Below are positions 19,621 through 29,023 of a stretch of DNA of 32,500 nt, in pieces. The position numbers and the translations under genes were made by a program. The DNA comes from Prorocentrum cordatum (lineage: Eukaryota; Sar; Dinophyceae; Prorocentrales; Prorocentraceae). The notes under the pieces were generated by a model that was not told the DNA's origin, did no database searches, and worked only from the letters and a program-made list of their open reading frames with translations. Positions within the stretch are counted from its first letter, which is position 1, and each line of letters begins with the position of its first letter. The stretch is taken from positions 379,070-411,569 of the forward strand of contig CAUYUJ010012180.1 of NCBI GenBank assembly GCA_963575745.1, read 5' to 3'.

Positions 19621-19830
19621 CACCGCTCGGGTGACTGCAACGTCGTGTGGCAACCGAAACAATATAACCAGATGGCCGAAATATTATGTTTCTGCAGATG
19701 ATTCTTCTCGACCGGTTTTCAACCACGGTCGAGAATGGCGAAGCGGCTCCAGGTGACCCGCGCCGGCTCAAGGCTCGTCAGGTTGGCCAGGGCAGTCCGC
19801 GCGCCCCGTCTGCTAGTGCGTGAGACAGAC

Positions 19831-19965
19831 TTTTGGAAGTCGCGCGGACCTCTTGGGTCGGCGTTGGACCCCCCGCTCCCCTGGCGCGAGAAGCGCGCCA
19901 GGGGCGGTGCCGAAGGAATCCAGCGCCGATTGGGCCCAAGAAATCCGCGCAGACCTCCAGAAAAT
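19831..19965. repeat. Foldback element family 1, copy C (two arms)
   Basis: The left arm TTTTGGAAGTCGCGCGGACC and right arm AAATCCGCGCAGACCTCC form an inverted pair. CCCCTGGCGCGAGAAGCGCGCCAGGGG makes a strong central hairpin, and AATCCAGCGCCGATTGGG lies in the right half. Confidence 0.75.
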
Positions 19966-21418
19966 CGAATAGAACGAGAATGATATCATGATGCGCTTAG
20001 CTCAGGACACGTTCTGGGATGTCTGGGATATAGCGGCCCTCGGCCACTCGTGCGGGGCCATTCGCCTCTGGCTGCGCAGGTCGACAAGACAACCTGGAAA
20101 CCTCAGAACGCATCATGATCAGAACTTCTTGCTCATCCGATTTGGTACGAAATCTCGGGCTGCGGACAAGCAGACCCCCAGGTAGTCCCAGCTGGCTTCA
20201 ACAGGCATGGTTCCCGTGGTTCTGGACACGGGCGTGCAGACGTTCAGGGAGACCGTGCAAGCGCTGGTTGACAACCTTTCTACGGTCATCGATGAGCGTT
20301 CGCAATTCTCTGAACATTCGCATAGTTTGCTACTTCGCGCTGTTGACTGGCCTGTGTGTCCTTTCTTCCTTCCTTGCCTCGTTTCCGGCTCTCGGCTCCC
20401 CCTCTCCCTTCTCCCTCCCCGTGTCCTCCGCCTTGCCCTTGTGTTTCCTTGCCTTTTGTGTCTTGTGTGCTCTCCCTCCGTCTCTCTGCTTGGCTTCCTT
20501 GATCCGTCTCCCCGTCCTCCGTCTGTCGGCCCGGTCTGTCCTTCCTGTCGTCTCTCCCCTCCCGCCCCCTCCCCCTTCCGCTCCTCGGCTCCTCGCTTTC
20601 CTGCCTGTCTCGGTTCCTTGCCTGGCCCGCGTTTCTTTGTCGGCCCGAACGCATTCCAGTTGCTCGTCTCACTCGGTCTGCCCAGGCGCTTTTCCGTGCG
20701 CCGTCAGGGGCCCGGCCCGCCGCGGCCGGTCAGCCGACCGCTTGGCTTCGCTTCGCTCTCGCCTTCGGGCAGTAGTAGGGATGCAGTCGTGTGGTAGCCG
20801 AAAGAGTTTATCAAGATCGCCGAGTATTTTGTGAAACGCCCGATGGGCGCGGAGAGCGCCCTCCGTGAGCTAAGCTGAGGAAAAAAACATTCATACGACC
20901 ACAGGAATCATGCAAATCGTGTGACTGGAAATCTGGCGCCCCTAGAACGCCTTCAGGACCGCGGCTCGAAGACATCGAAGATGTCGGAGTCCAGATCAAT
21001 ATCAGGAGGATGATGCAGGTGTGTGGAAAGAACCCCGACGAAGCAAAAGATATCGGCGATCACGGTGCCGATGCGATCGAAACGGCCGAGGGCAGGCGAC
21101 TCCTCCTCAGACGAGCGGCGGTGCTCCCGGGCGCCCCAGCCCACATGAGCACCGCACCGATGCACTCCGAGGATGTGGACGCTCCAGAGCGGCTCGGACC
21201 AGGGGACCCATCAGCCTCGAAAGAGCCACTCCAGCACCGCCCGCCCCCTGCGGCGTGGCGAGCGCGCCGGGATCAGGCCGGCAGCGGCAAGCCGCCCCCG
21301 CTGCTGCTGACGCGCGCCTCGGTCGCGAGGCTCAGGCGAGGGTGCCGGCCAGCGGGATGCCTACGGCATCTGCACCTCTCTGGATGGTCTGGGCGGCCTG
21401 CTGGCAGGCAAGCGCCTT
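19966..21418. other. Unassigned intron-like region
   Basis: It contains a pyrimidine-rich but non-TCC segment at about 20340-20660 (TTCCTTCC, CTCGG and GTCTCT motifs) and otherwise unique GC-rich sequence. Open frames of up to about 240 codons show no recognised domain. No gene can be supported. Confidence 0.4.
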
Positions 21419-21613
21419 TCGGGCCGAACGAAAGGGGGGGATACGGAAAGGGGGGGTTACGAAATCTGCTGCATGCAGCTGGTTTCGGCCCCGCCGCCAG
21501 GCCCATTCTTCGATACATGAGCGCCTCCCGGCGCTGGGAGGCGCTGGGAAAATCAGCTACGTGAGCTGACTCTCAAAACCCCCCCTTTGCTATGCCCCCT
21601 TTCGCCCGGCCCG
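21419..21613. repeat. Foldback element with ~43-base terminal inverted repeats
   Basis: The left end CGGGCCGAACGAAAGGGGGG, followed by ATACGGAAAGGGGGGGTT, is inverted at the right end (AACCCCCCCTTTGCTATG, CCCCCTTTCGCCCGGCCCG). Internal hairpins GCGCCTCCCGGCGCTGGGAGGCGC (arms GCGCCTCCC / GGGAGGCGC) and TCAGCTACGTGAGCTGA lie between. About 195 bases, MITE-like. Confidence 0.78.
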
Positions 21614-21844
21614 AGCCTTCGCCACTAGAGAACGACCCCCGGCTCGAGCTCCCAGGTGATACGACCCCGCCGCCTGGTCAACCAGGTCGTTGCAAATCTT
21701 CTGCACGTCCAGGCTGTGCACGGAGAGGGCCCGAACCTCCTCCAGCACTTTGAGGTATGCGACGCTCCTGGCCACCGTGGCCGCCGAAGGGGGGCTGGTA
21801 CTCCTCCGGCGTCGTGTGCTGGAAGCTCGGCGTTTGCTGGCGCA

Positions 21845-22070
21845 GCAGCGTGGCTGGGTACCTTAACTCCGCGCTGTACTGGTACTTCAGCGTGGGCTGG
21901 CACGTCAGCATGAGCTGATGCAACAGCTTGAATTGGCACTGCAGCCTCAACGTGTGCAGGTAGGTCAGCTCGTACTGGTACTTCGGCGTGAGCTGGTACG
22001 GCAGCGTGAGCTGGAGCTTCAGCTTGACATGGTACTTCAGCCTGAGCTGGTACTTCTTCTTAGTCTTATG
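21845..22070 (+). repeat. Degenerate 18-base minisatellite
   Basis: The unit GTACTTCAGCGTGAGCTG recurs with substitutions at roughly 18-base spacing across about 220 bases (for example 21880, 21976, 21994, 22030 and 22048). Because 18 is a multiple of three, one frame stays open and reads Leu/Gln/Glu/Val-rich repeats. No other evidence of translation was seen. Confidence 0.7.
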
Positions 22071-22865
22071 GAGGCTTCGTCAGCCCGTACTGGCGCCCCA
22101 GCTTGCGCAGGCCCTCTCTGGCGAGCGTCGAGACCGCGACCGTCAAGCACAGCCATGGAGCCGACGGGCAGGATGGCGTCCGTCCACCACGCCATCAACA
22201 AGTCCGCTCCCCTCCCCCCTGTCTTGGGCTCCTCGTCCGCGCATCGCTGGCCCAGTGCTGCCGCGCCCGCCGAACGCCAGCTTGCATTGCATCGTGTGGC
22301 CCCTCTTGTTCCCATCCCCCTGTCCCCCCAAGCCAGTGCCTGAGCCTGTCTTCCTGCCTTGTTTGTCGCTCCTGCACTCCTCGTCGAGCCGGGTACAACT
22401 AGGGCCATGTTGGCCGAGACGTTGTCCGTACAGCCTGGACGATGCACATCGAGTTTTGCGGGGGTGGGCCCGATGGGTACGCATGAAGCTGGTGGTGATT
22501 CGGGAGATGCTGCGGACGGAAAACAAAAAGAAATGTTCGTAGAAGCCGCTGTTTTGGACGGAGTGGGCCAGACCATGGACCAACGCGGTCTGGTCATGGA
22601 CCAGTCATTGGCTCTTCGTGGAGGGGCGGAGTGATGAACAGATGGAGCGATGGAGGAGGGAAGGAAGGAGAAGCTGGAAGACTGGCCTGGCGACTGGTGA
22701 ACTCCACCCCTTCCGACCTGCGACAGACAATGAGAAGCGCGCACTTTACAAAACGTTGCTCTTGAGCCTGCAGGCTGAAGCAAGCACAATGGGGCAATGG
22801 AGCGTTGGGTGTCGAAGAAGAGATATCGCAACAAGTTCCTGTGAATGTTTGAAGGTGCAGTCAGA
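22071..22865. other. Unassigned intron-like region
   Basis: Unique sequence with several open frames on both strands, none with a recognisable domain or consistent third-position bias. No gene supported. Confidence 0.4.
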
Positions 22866-22869
22866 TTTC

Positions 22870-22950
22870 TTGGCCAGGCGGGTCCCAGCGCCGATCCGAG
22901 AAATCTGCGCGGAGATCCGACGGTTTATGCATATGCAGTTTTTGTTTGTG
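22870..22950 (-). repeat. Foldback element family 1, copy D (one arm, inverted)
   Basis: Read on the minus strand: AACTGCATATGCATAAACCG, then TCGGATCTCCGCGCAGATTT, then CTCGGATCGGCGCTGGGACC. This is the same order as copies B, E and F. On the plus strand a GT/CT dinucleotide run (TGTGTGTGTGTCTCTCTCTC) follows at about 22950-22982. Confidence 0.7.
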
Positions 22951-23041
22951 TTGTGTGTGTGTGTCTCTCTCTCTCTCTCGCTCGCTTCCAAAAAACACCA
23001 GATGACTTGTTGGGTGTTCTGAGCCGCTTCAGGACTGGCAG

Positions 23042-23153
23042 GTGCGAGGAGTGGGTGAGGCGCGTGAGCGGCGTCAAGGTGGCCTCGCTCGCGCTCAACC
23101 TGGAGTTCGGCCGCCACTTCGACGTGCTCGACTGGCGCTGGAACGTCAACGGG
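23042..23153 (+). CDS. GT8 glycosyltransferase, LDWRWNVNG exon
   Basis: The exon reads CEEWVRRVSGVKVASLALNL followed by EFGRHFDVLDWRWNVNG. GT8 proteins have here an (x)-L-N-L-x-F-x-x-x-(F)-x-x-L-D-x-R-W-N-V-x-G block after the NSG segment. The acceptor is AG at 23040-23041. The start falls on the third codon base, matching the two-base overhang of exon 19148-19231. Ending at GGG (23153) puts GC at the donor (GCGTTAC) in phase 0, matching the phase-0 acceptor at 26856. Third positions are almost all G or C. Confidence 0.78.
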
Positions 23154-23405
23154 GCGTTACATTCACGGTGAGGACTGTTTGCTTAACGTGCCGCTCCGCC
23201 AGTTCTGGCCCACCACGCTTCGGCGCGACACTCCAACCTTGGCCGCCAACCGCTTCCCAGTCCCCAGGTGTCAATGGTTTGAGCTCGTTCTAGCCTCCCG
23301 CCCCGCGGAGCGGAGCGACACGCTATCAACTTGAAAGGCATAGCGTGTCGCAGGGGCCGCCGCCGCGACACGCTAAGTAAACGTTCCTGACCGTAAGTGC
23401 GACGG
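23154..23405. repeat. Foldback element beginning at a splice donor (introner-like)
   Basis: The left end, from ACGGTGAGGACTGTTTGCTT at about 23167, is inverted at the right end (AAGTAAACGTTCCTGACCGT, about 23375-23394), with partial pairing outward to 23154 and 23405. Inside, GCGACACGCTAT (23315) and ATAGCGTGTCGC (23340) form a perfect 12-base hairpin, and GCGACACGCTA recurs at 23365. The inferred intron starts at the left tip. Confidence 0.65.
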
Positions 23406-23410
23406 CGTGG

Positions 23411-23527
23411 TAACAAAAACTTTCGGAGGCCCGCGCGGATGTCTTGGATCGGGGATGGGCCCCCCCCCCTGGCTGCGCCTGCAGCGCCGTGCCCGGGCCC
23501 GCGGAGCGCGCCAGGGGCCGAAAGTCC
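23411..23527 (+). repeat. Foldback element family 1, copy E
   Basis: TAACAAAAACTTTCGGAGGC is followed by CCGCGCGGATGTCTTGGATC, a C-run, a GGCTGCGCCTGCAGCGCC hairpin, GCGGAGCGCGCCAGGGG and CCGAAAGTCC. The last piece is complementary to the first arm (GGACTTTCGG-type), so the copy folds on itself. Confidence 0.7.
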
Positions 23528-23554
23528 ATGCCTGCGCAGCTGCTTCTTCCTCAG

Positions 23555-23655
23555 AGCAGGAGGAGGAGGAGGAGGAGGAGGAGAAGCAGGAGGAGGAGGA
23601 GAAGCAGGAGGAGGAGGAGGAGGAGGAGGGGAGGAGGAGGAGGAGGAGGAGGAGG
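23555..23655. repeat. GGA tract at the 5' side of LINE 2
   Basis: Plus-strand (GGA/GAG)n with two GAAGCAGGAGGAGG units. It abuts the 5'-truncated LINE. Confidence 0.95.
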
Positions 23656-25958
23656 CCGGCGCAAAAATTGGTAGTATCCAAAGGGCAGGACCACAGGCCA
23701 CGGCCCTATGGGGCTCAGGAGTGTCAGGGCTAAGTGGTAGGCAACTGCATCTCCTTCGTAGAGCTGCTGCCACAAGCCTCCACGTGGACAAAAAAGGTGC
23801 GTCGGTGGGCCCCAAGTTGGGCAGTACCAAGATCGGCCGCGTGATGGACCCCTTCTGCCTCTACCACTCCCAGGTCATAGGCTTCTGGGCGCGTGCGATT
23901 TGGTTAGGTAGGCCGTCTTTGGGAGTGTTGCAAGATGTTTTGGTTTCGGCGGCCAACGACCTCGAACGGGCTCGCAGCTTGTGGGCTTCGTCTGCCAGCC
24001 CTGCCCATGTTTATCTGTTGTCTGTCCAACAGCTTGGATGGAACACCCCTTCGGCCAACAGTGTCATAATTAACACTGGGGAAGAAATTTGTCTCACCAA
24101 GTTAGCCCCAAAGCAAGTCGTTTGGTTGGCCCACTGGGCTGCTCGTAATGTGTCTGATGTGACTGCGCTTAGTAATATGGAAGAGTCGCCAGGCTGGACG
24201 CGGCCGATTTTCTGGAAACCGTTGGCCAGCCTCTTGGAGGGCAGACCGTCGCAGACCTGGACGGCTAGGCACCAGTCAAGTCTTCGCTCTTTAATTTCTC
24301 AGCAGCACTGGTGCCAAGCCAAGCAAGCGCGCCACAACAAATCTGAATCTAACCTGTGCTAAGCCTGTTTTAATAAGCCAGGCACGCTATGGCACAGGCG
24401 CTTCATTTGCCCATCTTGGGCCGCGGACCGTGATAAACATTGTAGCCAACGAGTGCTCCGTTGTGCGTCAGTGCTGCAGCTCTCGGGGCAAGACCTCGAG
24501 AAGGCAGCTTGTGGTATTTTCCCCATGCCCCTTGAGGTCGTGCGTAGACCTCTGTGGGATAGCGAGTGTAGCATCTTTTGGACTAAAAAGCCTGAGTGTG
24601 GGCATTTGTTTGGCCATGTTTTTACTGACGGTTCAGGCCTCCACCCCGCATGCCCCCTCTCCTGTAGAGCTGGTTGGGCACTAGCGCAACTGTATGACGA
24701 TGGCTCGCTTTGTGCTGCAGCCTGTGGTGCCGTGTCTTGGGATTTGGGGCCTTTCCAGACTGCTCGAGATGGCGAAGATGTTGCCATCCTGTAGGCTGCT
24801 AGAGGTTTAGTGAGTGGAGAAATAATTTTCCACATTGATGGCCAGGGCACGATTGATGCTGTTAATGACAACGCCTGGTCCACTTCGGTCAGGCACTCGA
24901 GGTGCCACCTGTGGGAAGAAATTCACAGGAGGCTCCCTTCCATCAGCGCTGTGAAGGTCAAAGCCCACCTCCCCTTTTCGGCGGTCTCTGAGGGCCGAAT
25001 TTCGGAGTATGAGTGGAATGGTAATCGTGCTGCCGATGTCTATGCCGGGCGGGAGGTCACCCAGCACCCCGACACGTCTGACTGTAAATATACCCTAGAC
25101 GCCCTGGCGGACATTGTTCAAGAATTTGCACGTTGGGCGGCCATCCAGGAAGTATCGATGGCCGAGCGCGAAGATTATGATTCCCTCCCTTTTCCTCCTC
25201 GGGTGACCTCTGGGGAGGTGGGTGGGGGGTTCCTCTCGAGTAAGTCCAGGGTCAAGGTTACCAAGCCAAGGAGCTCTAGGCCAGCCATTACCCCTGAGAT
25301 TTCTGAAGAATTCAATGTGCTTGTGGCTCTGCAGGGCCACGTCCTGCGGCAAGCTGAGGTTTTTACTTCCTCTGGGCTTCCGCCCGCACCGCCAAAGAAC
25401 CCAACCGTGCTGGTTTGTGCTGCCTGTGGCGGATATGCCTGGGAGGCTGTGCTCACCCTTGCCAAACCATGCAACGTGTCGCCACCCACTGAGTCTTTGC
25501 GCAAGCAGCCCAACCGTGCCCGCAAGCTACTGTTTCCGTGTGGGTCTCGCCAGTACAGTGGATGGACGGTGGGGGCCTGGAAGGCCCTTTCCCCGCAGGC
25601 GATTGCTGCTAGGCTCACCCCCAAGGCCTCATCTCTGTGCTGGCGTAAGGTTGGTGCTGACTTCTCTGTCCCTAATGTGGCGGTGGGGGGGAGTGGTGGG
25701 AAAGGGAACACGTTGCTGCTTCTTTCGGCCTATCTGTTGAGGGTTTAGACTCAGCAGTTGCAGTCAAAGCCGAAGAAGCCAAACAATTTGCCCTCAAGCG
25801 TAATCTTGAGGAGGACCAACCAAGCAGTGTTGTGTAATGTCCACCTTGCCTCGTGCTTGTTGTTTTCCCTCTTCCTTGAGGTATATTTGTTTCGGCGATG
25901 TACTTCTGTAGTGACTCGTGGATTGCCTCTGGCGCCTCGGGATGTGCGATGATGATGA
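23656..25958 (+). mobile_element. 5'-truncated LINE retrotransposon
   Basis: This is the 3' part of a second non-LTR retrotransposon, from a point after the reverse transcriptase domain to the 3' UTR. It starts next to a GGA tract and ends near GCGATGATGATGAGGAGG, running into another GGA tract. Its protein differs enough from that of the 9442-15994 element to be another subfamily. No A tail is seen; the short GAT run may be the terminal repeat used in reverse transcription. A target-site duplication cannot be defined within GGA repeats. Confidence 0.85.
23661..25748 (+). pseudogene. LINE C-terminal region with RNase H, two internal stops
   Basis: A single frame runs through the whole interval, broken only by TAA at 24360 and TAG at 24792. 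Before the first stop is a linker region (LWGSGVSGLSGRQLHLLRR, QVVWLAHWAARNVSDV). Between the stops are WHRRFICPSW and the first RNase H motif FTDGSG (about 24620). After the second stop come HIDGQGTIDAVND and the last RNase H motif GNRAADVYAG (about 25020-25050), then a C-terminal C-x2-C-G zinc-like cluster (VLVCAACGGYAWEAV). Catalytic residues persist, so decay is mild: no frameshift in about 2.1 kb. Not expected to be functional. Sense orientation relative to the GT8 gene. Confidence 0.88.
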
Positions 25959-26025
25959 GGAGGAGAAGGAGGAGGAGGGGAGGAGGAGGAGGAGCAGGAG
26001 GAGGAGGCGGAGGAGGAAGACGAGG
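25948..26025. repeat. GGA tract at the 3' side of LINE 2
   Basis: (GAT)3 followed by plus-strand (GGA)n with AGCAGGAGG and GGCGGAGG variants. Confidence 0.95.
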
Positions 26026-26855
26026 CACACAGCGCAAGCTGAGAGCACACAGCAGGCGGTCGCCAGCCGGTCGATCTCCACCCTTGTCGGGGATGTTGCG
26101 GTCGGCGTTGCCGGGGGAAGGCGCCGACCTCGGCTAGGTCCCGGGGCTTCGGAGGGGCCCCGAGCCCTCGTGCTCCCGGCCTTCGCCCCTCCGACACGGC
26201 GCCGGCGCCGAGCTCTCCGGCCCGCGCGCATGTGCTTGCAACCGTGGTCCTGGAGCCGTCCTCGTCCATTTTCCTCCCTCCTCCCTCCCTCCGTCCTCCC
26301 TTCGCCCCTCCTCTTCCTCCCTCCTCCCTTCGCCCCTCCTCTTCTTCCCTCCTCCCTCCAGGCCCCCCGGCCGCGCCCAGCAGGCCAGCCGCTCCTGGAG
26401 CCTGAGTTTTCTGGCAGGCTGTTTGCCCGCCAGCCGGCGGCGCGCCCGGGGGGAAGCGAGAGGGGCGGGCCTCCTCCGAAGGCTCGGAAGGCCTCCGGCC
26501 TTCTGAGAAGCTGTCTAATAGCCGAAGCCACACACGGCTTTTCAGACGGCTGGAGTGCTTCTAATAGGCCTCGCCGTCTTTTGAGAAGGCCCCCCCTCCC
26601 CCGCACGCCGCCGATGAGTTGTCGGGTCGTCACTCTGGCCTCTGGCGGCCGTTCGGGACGATCCGGGCAGCCCTGGACGCCTCTCGGCGAGGCGCGGCCG
26701 CTGGAACGCACCCGGGGCTGGAAATCCGCCCAGAACCAATGAAAACGGCCGATAACCTCGAGCCTCGAACTCGACGACTTCGCCTTTCCCCCGCGGCGCT
26801 CCGCCGATTCATGGAACATGAGCTTCCTGGACAAACTTTTTGCCTGTCCCGCCAG
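26026..26855. other. Intron-like DNA with a short direct repeat and a foldback
   Basis: At 26265-26370 a TCC-rich stretch contains CCTCCCTTCGCCCCTCCTCT twice. At 26498-26591 GGCCTTCTGAGAAG and CTTTTGAGAAGGCC form an imperfect inverted pair about 65 bases apart. The end of the interval, ACTTTTTGCCTGTCCCGCCAG, is a good pyrimidine tract and acceptor for the exon at 26856. No gene otherwise. Confidence 0.5.
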
Positions 26856-26948
26856 GTCATGGGGCTCATGGTCACCCCGCCCGACCAATGCCTCGGGCAG
26901 GCGCGGATCCTGCACTGGGCGGAGGCGAAGAAGCCGTGGAGCAAGCAG
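26856..26948 (+). CDS. GT8 glycosyltransferase, C-terminal HW..KPW exon
   Basis: The exon reads VMGLMVTPPDQCLGQARILH, then WAEAKKPWSKQ. GT8 enzymes end their catalytic domain with (A)-x-I-x-H-(F/W/Y)-x-G-x-x-K-P-W, where the His joins the DxD aspartates in binding metal and the KPW loop covers the donor. Here the His and KPW are present but the Gly is Glu (HWAEAKKPW). The acceptor AG at 26854-26855 follows a pyrimidine tract and gives phase 0, matching the preceding exon. A GC donor after CAG at 26948 is a reasonable end, also phase 0; the frame stays open into the following GGA repeat. Confidence 0.78.
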
Positions 26949-26964
26949 GCCCCGTCCTTGTTCG

Positions 26965-27135
26965 AGGAGGACGAGAGGAGGGGGGGAAGGAAGTGGAGGG
27001 TAATAAGGAGGATGAGGAGGAGAAGGAGGAGGATGAGGGGGAGGAGGAGGAGAAGGAGGAGGAGGAGGAGGAGAAGGAGGGGGAGGAGAAGGAGGAGGAG
27101 AAGAAGGAGGAGGAGAAGGAAGGAGGAGACGGCGA
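26965..27135. repeat. GGA/GAA microsatellite
   Basis: Plus-strand purine tract of GGA, GAAGGA and GAGGAT units, starting just after the KPW exon. Confidence 0.95.
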
Positions 27136-27404
27136 CACAACACCGTGCAGGCGGGCGACCCTAAATTGGTCCTAAATTGGTCCAGCACGAGGACCTCCAC
27201 CCCGTACTGTCAGAAGCCGACGGGCCCCTCGCGACCACCAGGCCCAGTTTCCCCAGGCCCAGACCCCAGCCCACCCCTTGCCCCAGCAGGTGCACCAGAC
27301 TGTGATCCCTTGAGCTTCTCACGCAGCTATTCGATGCCACTCTCGCTTCAACCTCTGAAGCTGGAGAGTTCCTTAGGCGAGACAGCAGACGGGTGGCGGA
27401 TGAG
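27136..27404. other. Unassigned spacer with a short duplication
   Basis: CCTAAATTGGT is directly repeated (27161 and 27172), ending in CCAG at 27184. The following CACGAGGACCTCCACCCC could open a small exon (HEDLHPVLSEADGPLATT), but nothing ties it to a family. Treated as intronic. Confidence 0.35.
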
Positions 27405-27435
<31 letters not shown>

Positions 27436-27525
27436 AGAAGGAGGAAGAGAAGGAGGAGGCGGAGGGAGGACGTGTTGGGAGAATGCGGGAGGAGGAGGAG
27501 GAGGAAGGAGGAAGGAGGATCAGAG
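27405..27525. repeat. GGA microsatellite
   Basis: Plus-strand (GGA/GAG)n with AAGAG and GCGGAGGG interruptions. Confidence 0.95.
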
Positions 27526-27655
27526 TAGGAACAGAGACTGTTACTTGGCACTCGTTCTGGAGAGCCCTCGTCGCCACGGTTGGATTCTCTTCGAAATTCT
27601 AGGCGCTTCGCGTCACCCACAGCCCTTATTCGGCGCTGTTCATAGTCCCCCCTCT

Positions 27656-27750
27656 GCTGTCGACAGTGACGGCTGGGTTCGCTAATTATCTGCATGCTAG
27701 CACGTGCGATTGGCTGTCGACAGTGACAGCGGTGTTCGCTAATTATCTGG
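27656..27750 (+). repeat. Direct repeat, two copies 57 bases apart
   Basis: GCTGTCGACAGTGAC followed by GTTCGCTAATTATCTG occurs at 27656 and 27713. GTCGAC is palindromic within each copy. Confidence 0.8.
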
Positions 27751-28043
27751 CTCTGTGCCCCAGTCAGCCCGATAGACACGCCCTCTGGACTCTTCCTTGC
27801 GGGCCGCTGATCAAAAAAGTAACCCACAGCCCATCCAGAAAAGATGCCCAGGCGAGTTGCCTTGATCTGGGTTGTGGAGGAGCATGCAGTGGAATAAGGG
27901 CTGGGAAAGCCGCCATACCTCAAGAGGGGGAGGAGGGAGGGGGTAAGGGGAGGGGTCGTGACACCTTCTGCTCTCACAGGGCACAGTCCGTCTCGCTCAC
28001 TCCCGCCCGCCCTCCCAACACATAAGTAGCTAGCACCCGAACA

Positions 28044-28360
28044 TCCCTGTCAAAAGCCTGTGCAAAGTGGCCACGGGGCGCCCGCGCATGCTCCAGATTT
28101 GGAAGCACAGTGCATTTTGCATTCAAGCTTGACAGGGGTTGTCGGCCTGCGCGCAGCAAGCAATATGAGGGCACCCCCGCCGTCCCTGTCACAGCCGTGC
28201 AAAGTGGTCACGGGGCGCCAGCGGGTGCTCCAGTGTTGGAGGCGGTGTGAATTTTGCATTGCTTTTTGACAGGGATGGTCGGCGTGGTCGCGGGGCGCCC
28301 GCGCATGCTCCAGATTTGGAGTCTCCGTGTATTGTGTTGTATGGTTTTTTGACATGGATG
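28044..28360 (+). repeat. Three ~92-base cassettes bounded by CCCTGTCA inverted ends
   Basis: Cassette 1 (28045-28137) begins CCCTGTCAAAAGCC and ends CTTGACAGGG. Cassette 2 (28184-28274) begins CCCTGTCACAGCC and ends TTTTTGACAGGG. Cassette 3 (about 28284-28357) lacks the start and ends TTTTTTGACATGG. All share GTGGxCxCGGGGCGCCxGCG and GCTCCAGxxTTGGA. The short inverted ends and repeated core suggest small mobile or amplified elements. Confidence 0.75.
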
Positions 28361-28425
28361 GTGGGGGGAGGCCAGCATGGGTCCTGGCTGGCGCCGGTCG
28401 CCGAGTGGAGGGGGTTTCAAATCAT

Positions 28426-28540
28426 AGGGAACAGTGGTAAATTCTTCCCCGAAAGGGAACAGTGGTCAACTCTTTCCCGAAGGGAAACAGGTGTTTAATC
28501 ATGCAGGGGACTGGAAAACTCTTCCCCGATAGGGAAGAAG
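28426..28540 (+). repeat. ~27-base tandem repeat AGGGAACAGTGG...TTCCCCGAA
   Basis: Units start at 28426, 28454, 28481, 28505 and 28531. Each begins AGGGAA or AGGGGA, and most end in CTTxCCCGAx, so each unit junction (TTCCCCGAAAGGGAA) is itself palindromic. Confidence 0.8.
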
Positions 28541-29023
28541 GGGGTTGGAAGAGGCAGCGCGCTAACCCCAGAACGCACCCAGGGAGAGATCTGGGGAGTC
28601 GCGGTATCGGTAAGACGGAGCACAGAGGAGGAGTAGGCATAGGAGGGGAAGCAGGCCCGCGAGGTTAGCGATGAGGTTCAAGAGTGTCCCACCCTGAGCA
28701 GAAAGAGGTCGAGCTCGACAACTTGTGCTCTGTTTCTCGCCTCGTCCGCCACCCGCCTCGATGTCAAAGGCCCTTTCCTGGCAGGGCGAGGCGCCTGACC
28801 TGCTTGCCCACGGCACGCCGCGGGCCATTTAACGCCACGGGTGGCGCGCCCAGCGGCCTGCGCAAGGAGAGGAGAAGCGGGAGGCGGTGCAGCAGAAGGA
28901 GCGTGTGCGGAGAGCTGGGGGGCGGAGGCGGGCCGCCCGGAGCGGGCAGGCCCTGGATTTGCCGATGCGGATGCAGGCATTCTACAGGAGCGGGGCGTCG
29001 GCCCTGTGGGGGCGGCGACGTTC
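28541..29023. other. Unassigned GC-rich spacer
   Basis: No recognisable coding segment or ordered repeat. Frames on both strands are Arg/Ala/Pro-rich. Confidence 0.4.

Noticed and set aside
24360-24794. Stop-codon reassignment or readthrough in LINE 2
   Set aside because: Two different stops (TAA and TAG) in a truncated element, while other coding regions here end at normal stops; ordinary decay suffices.
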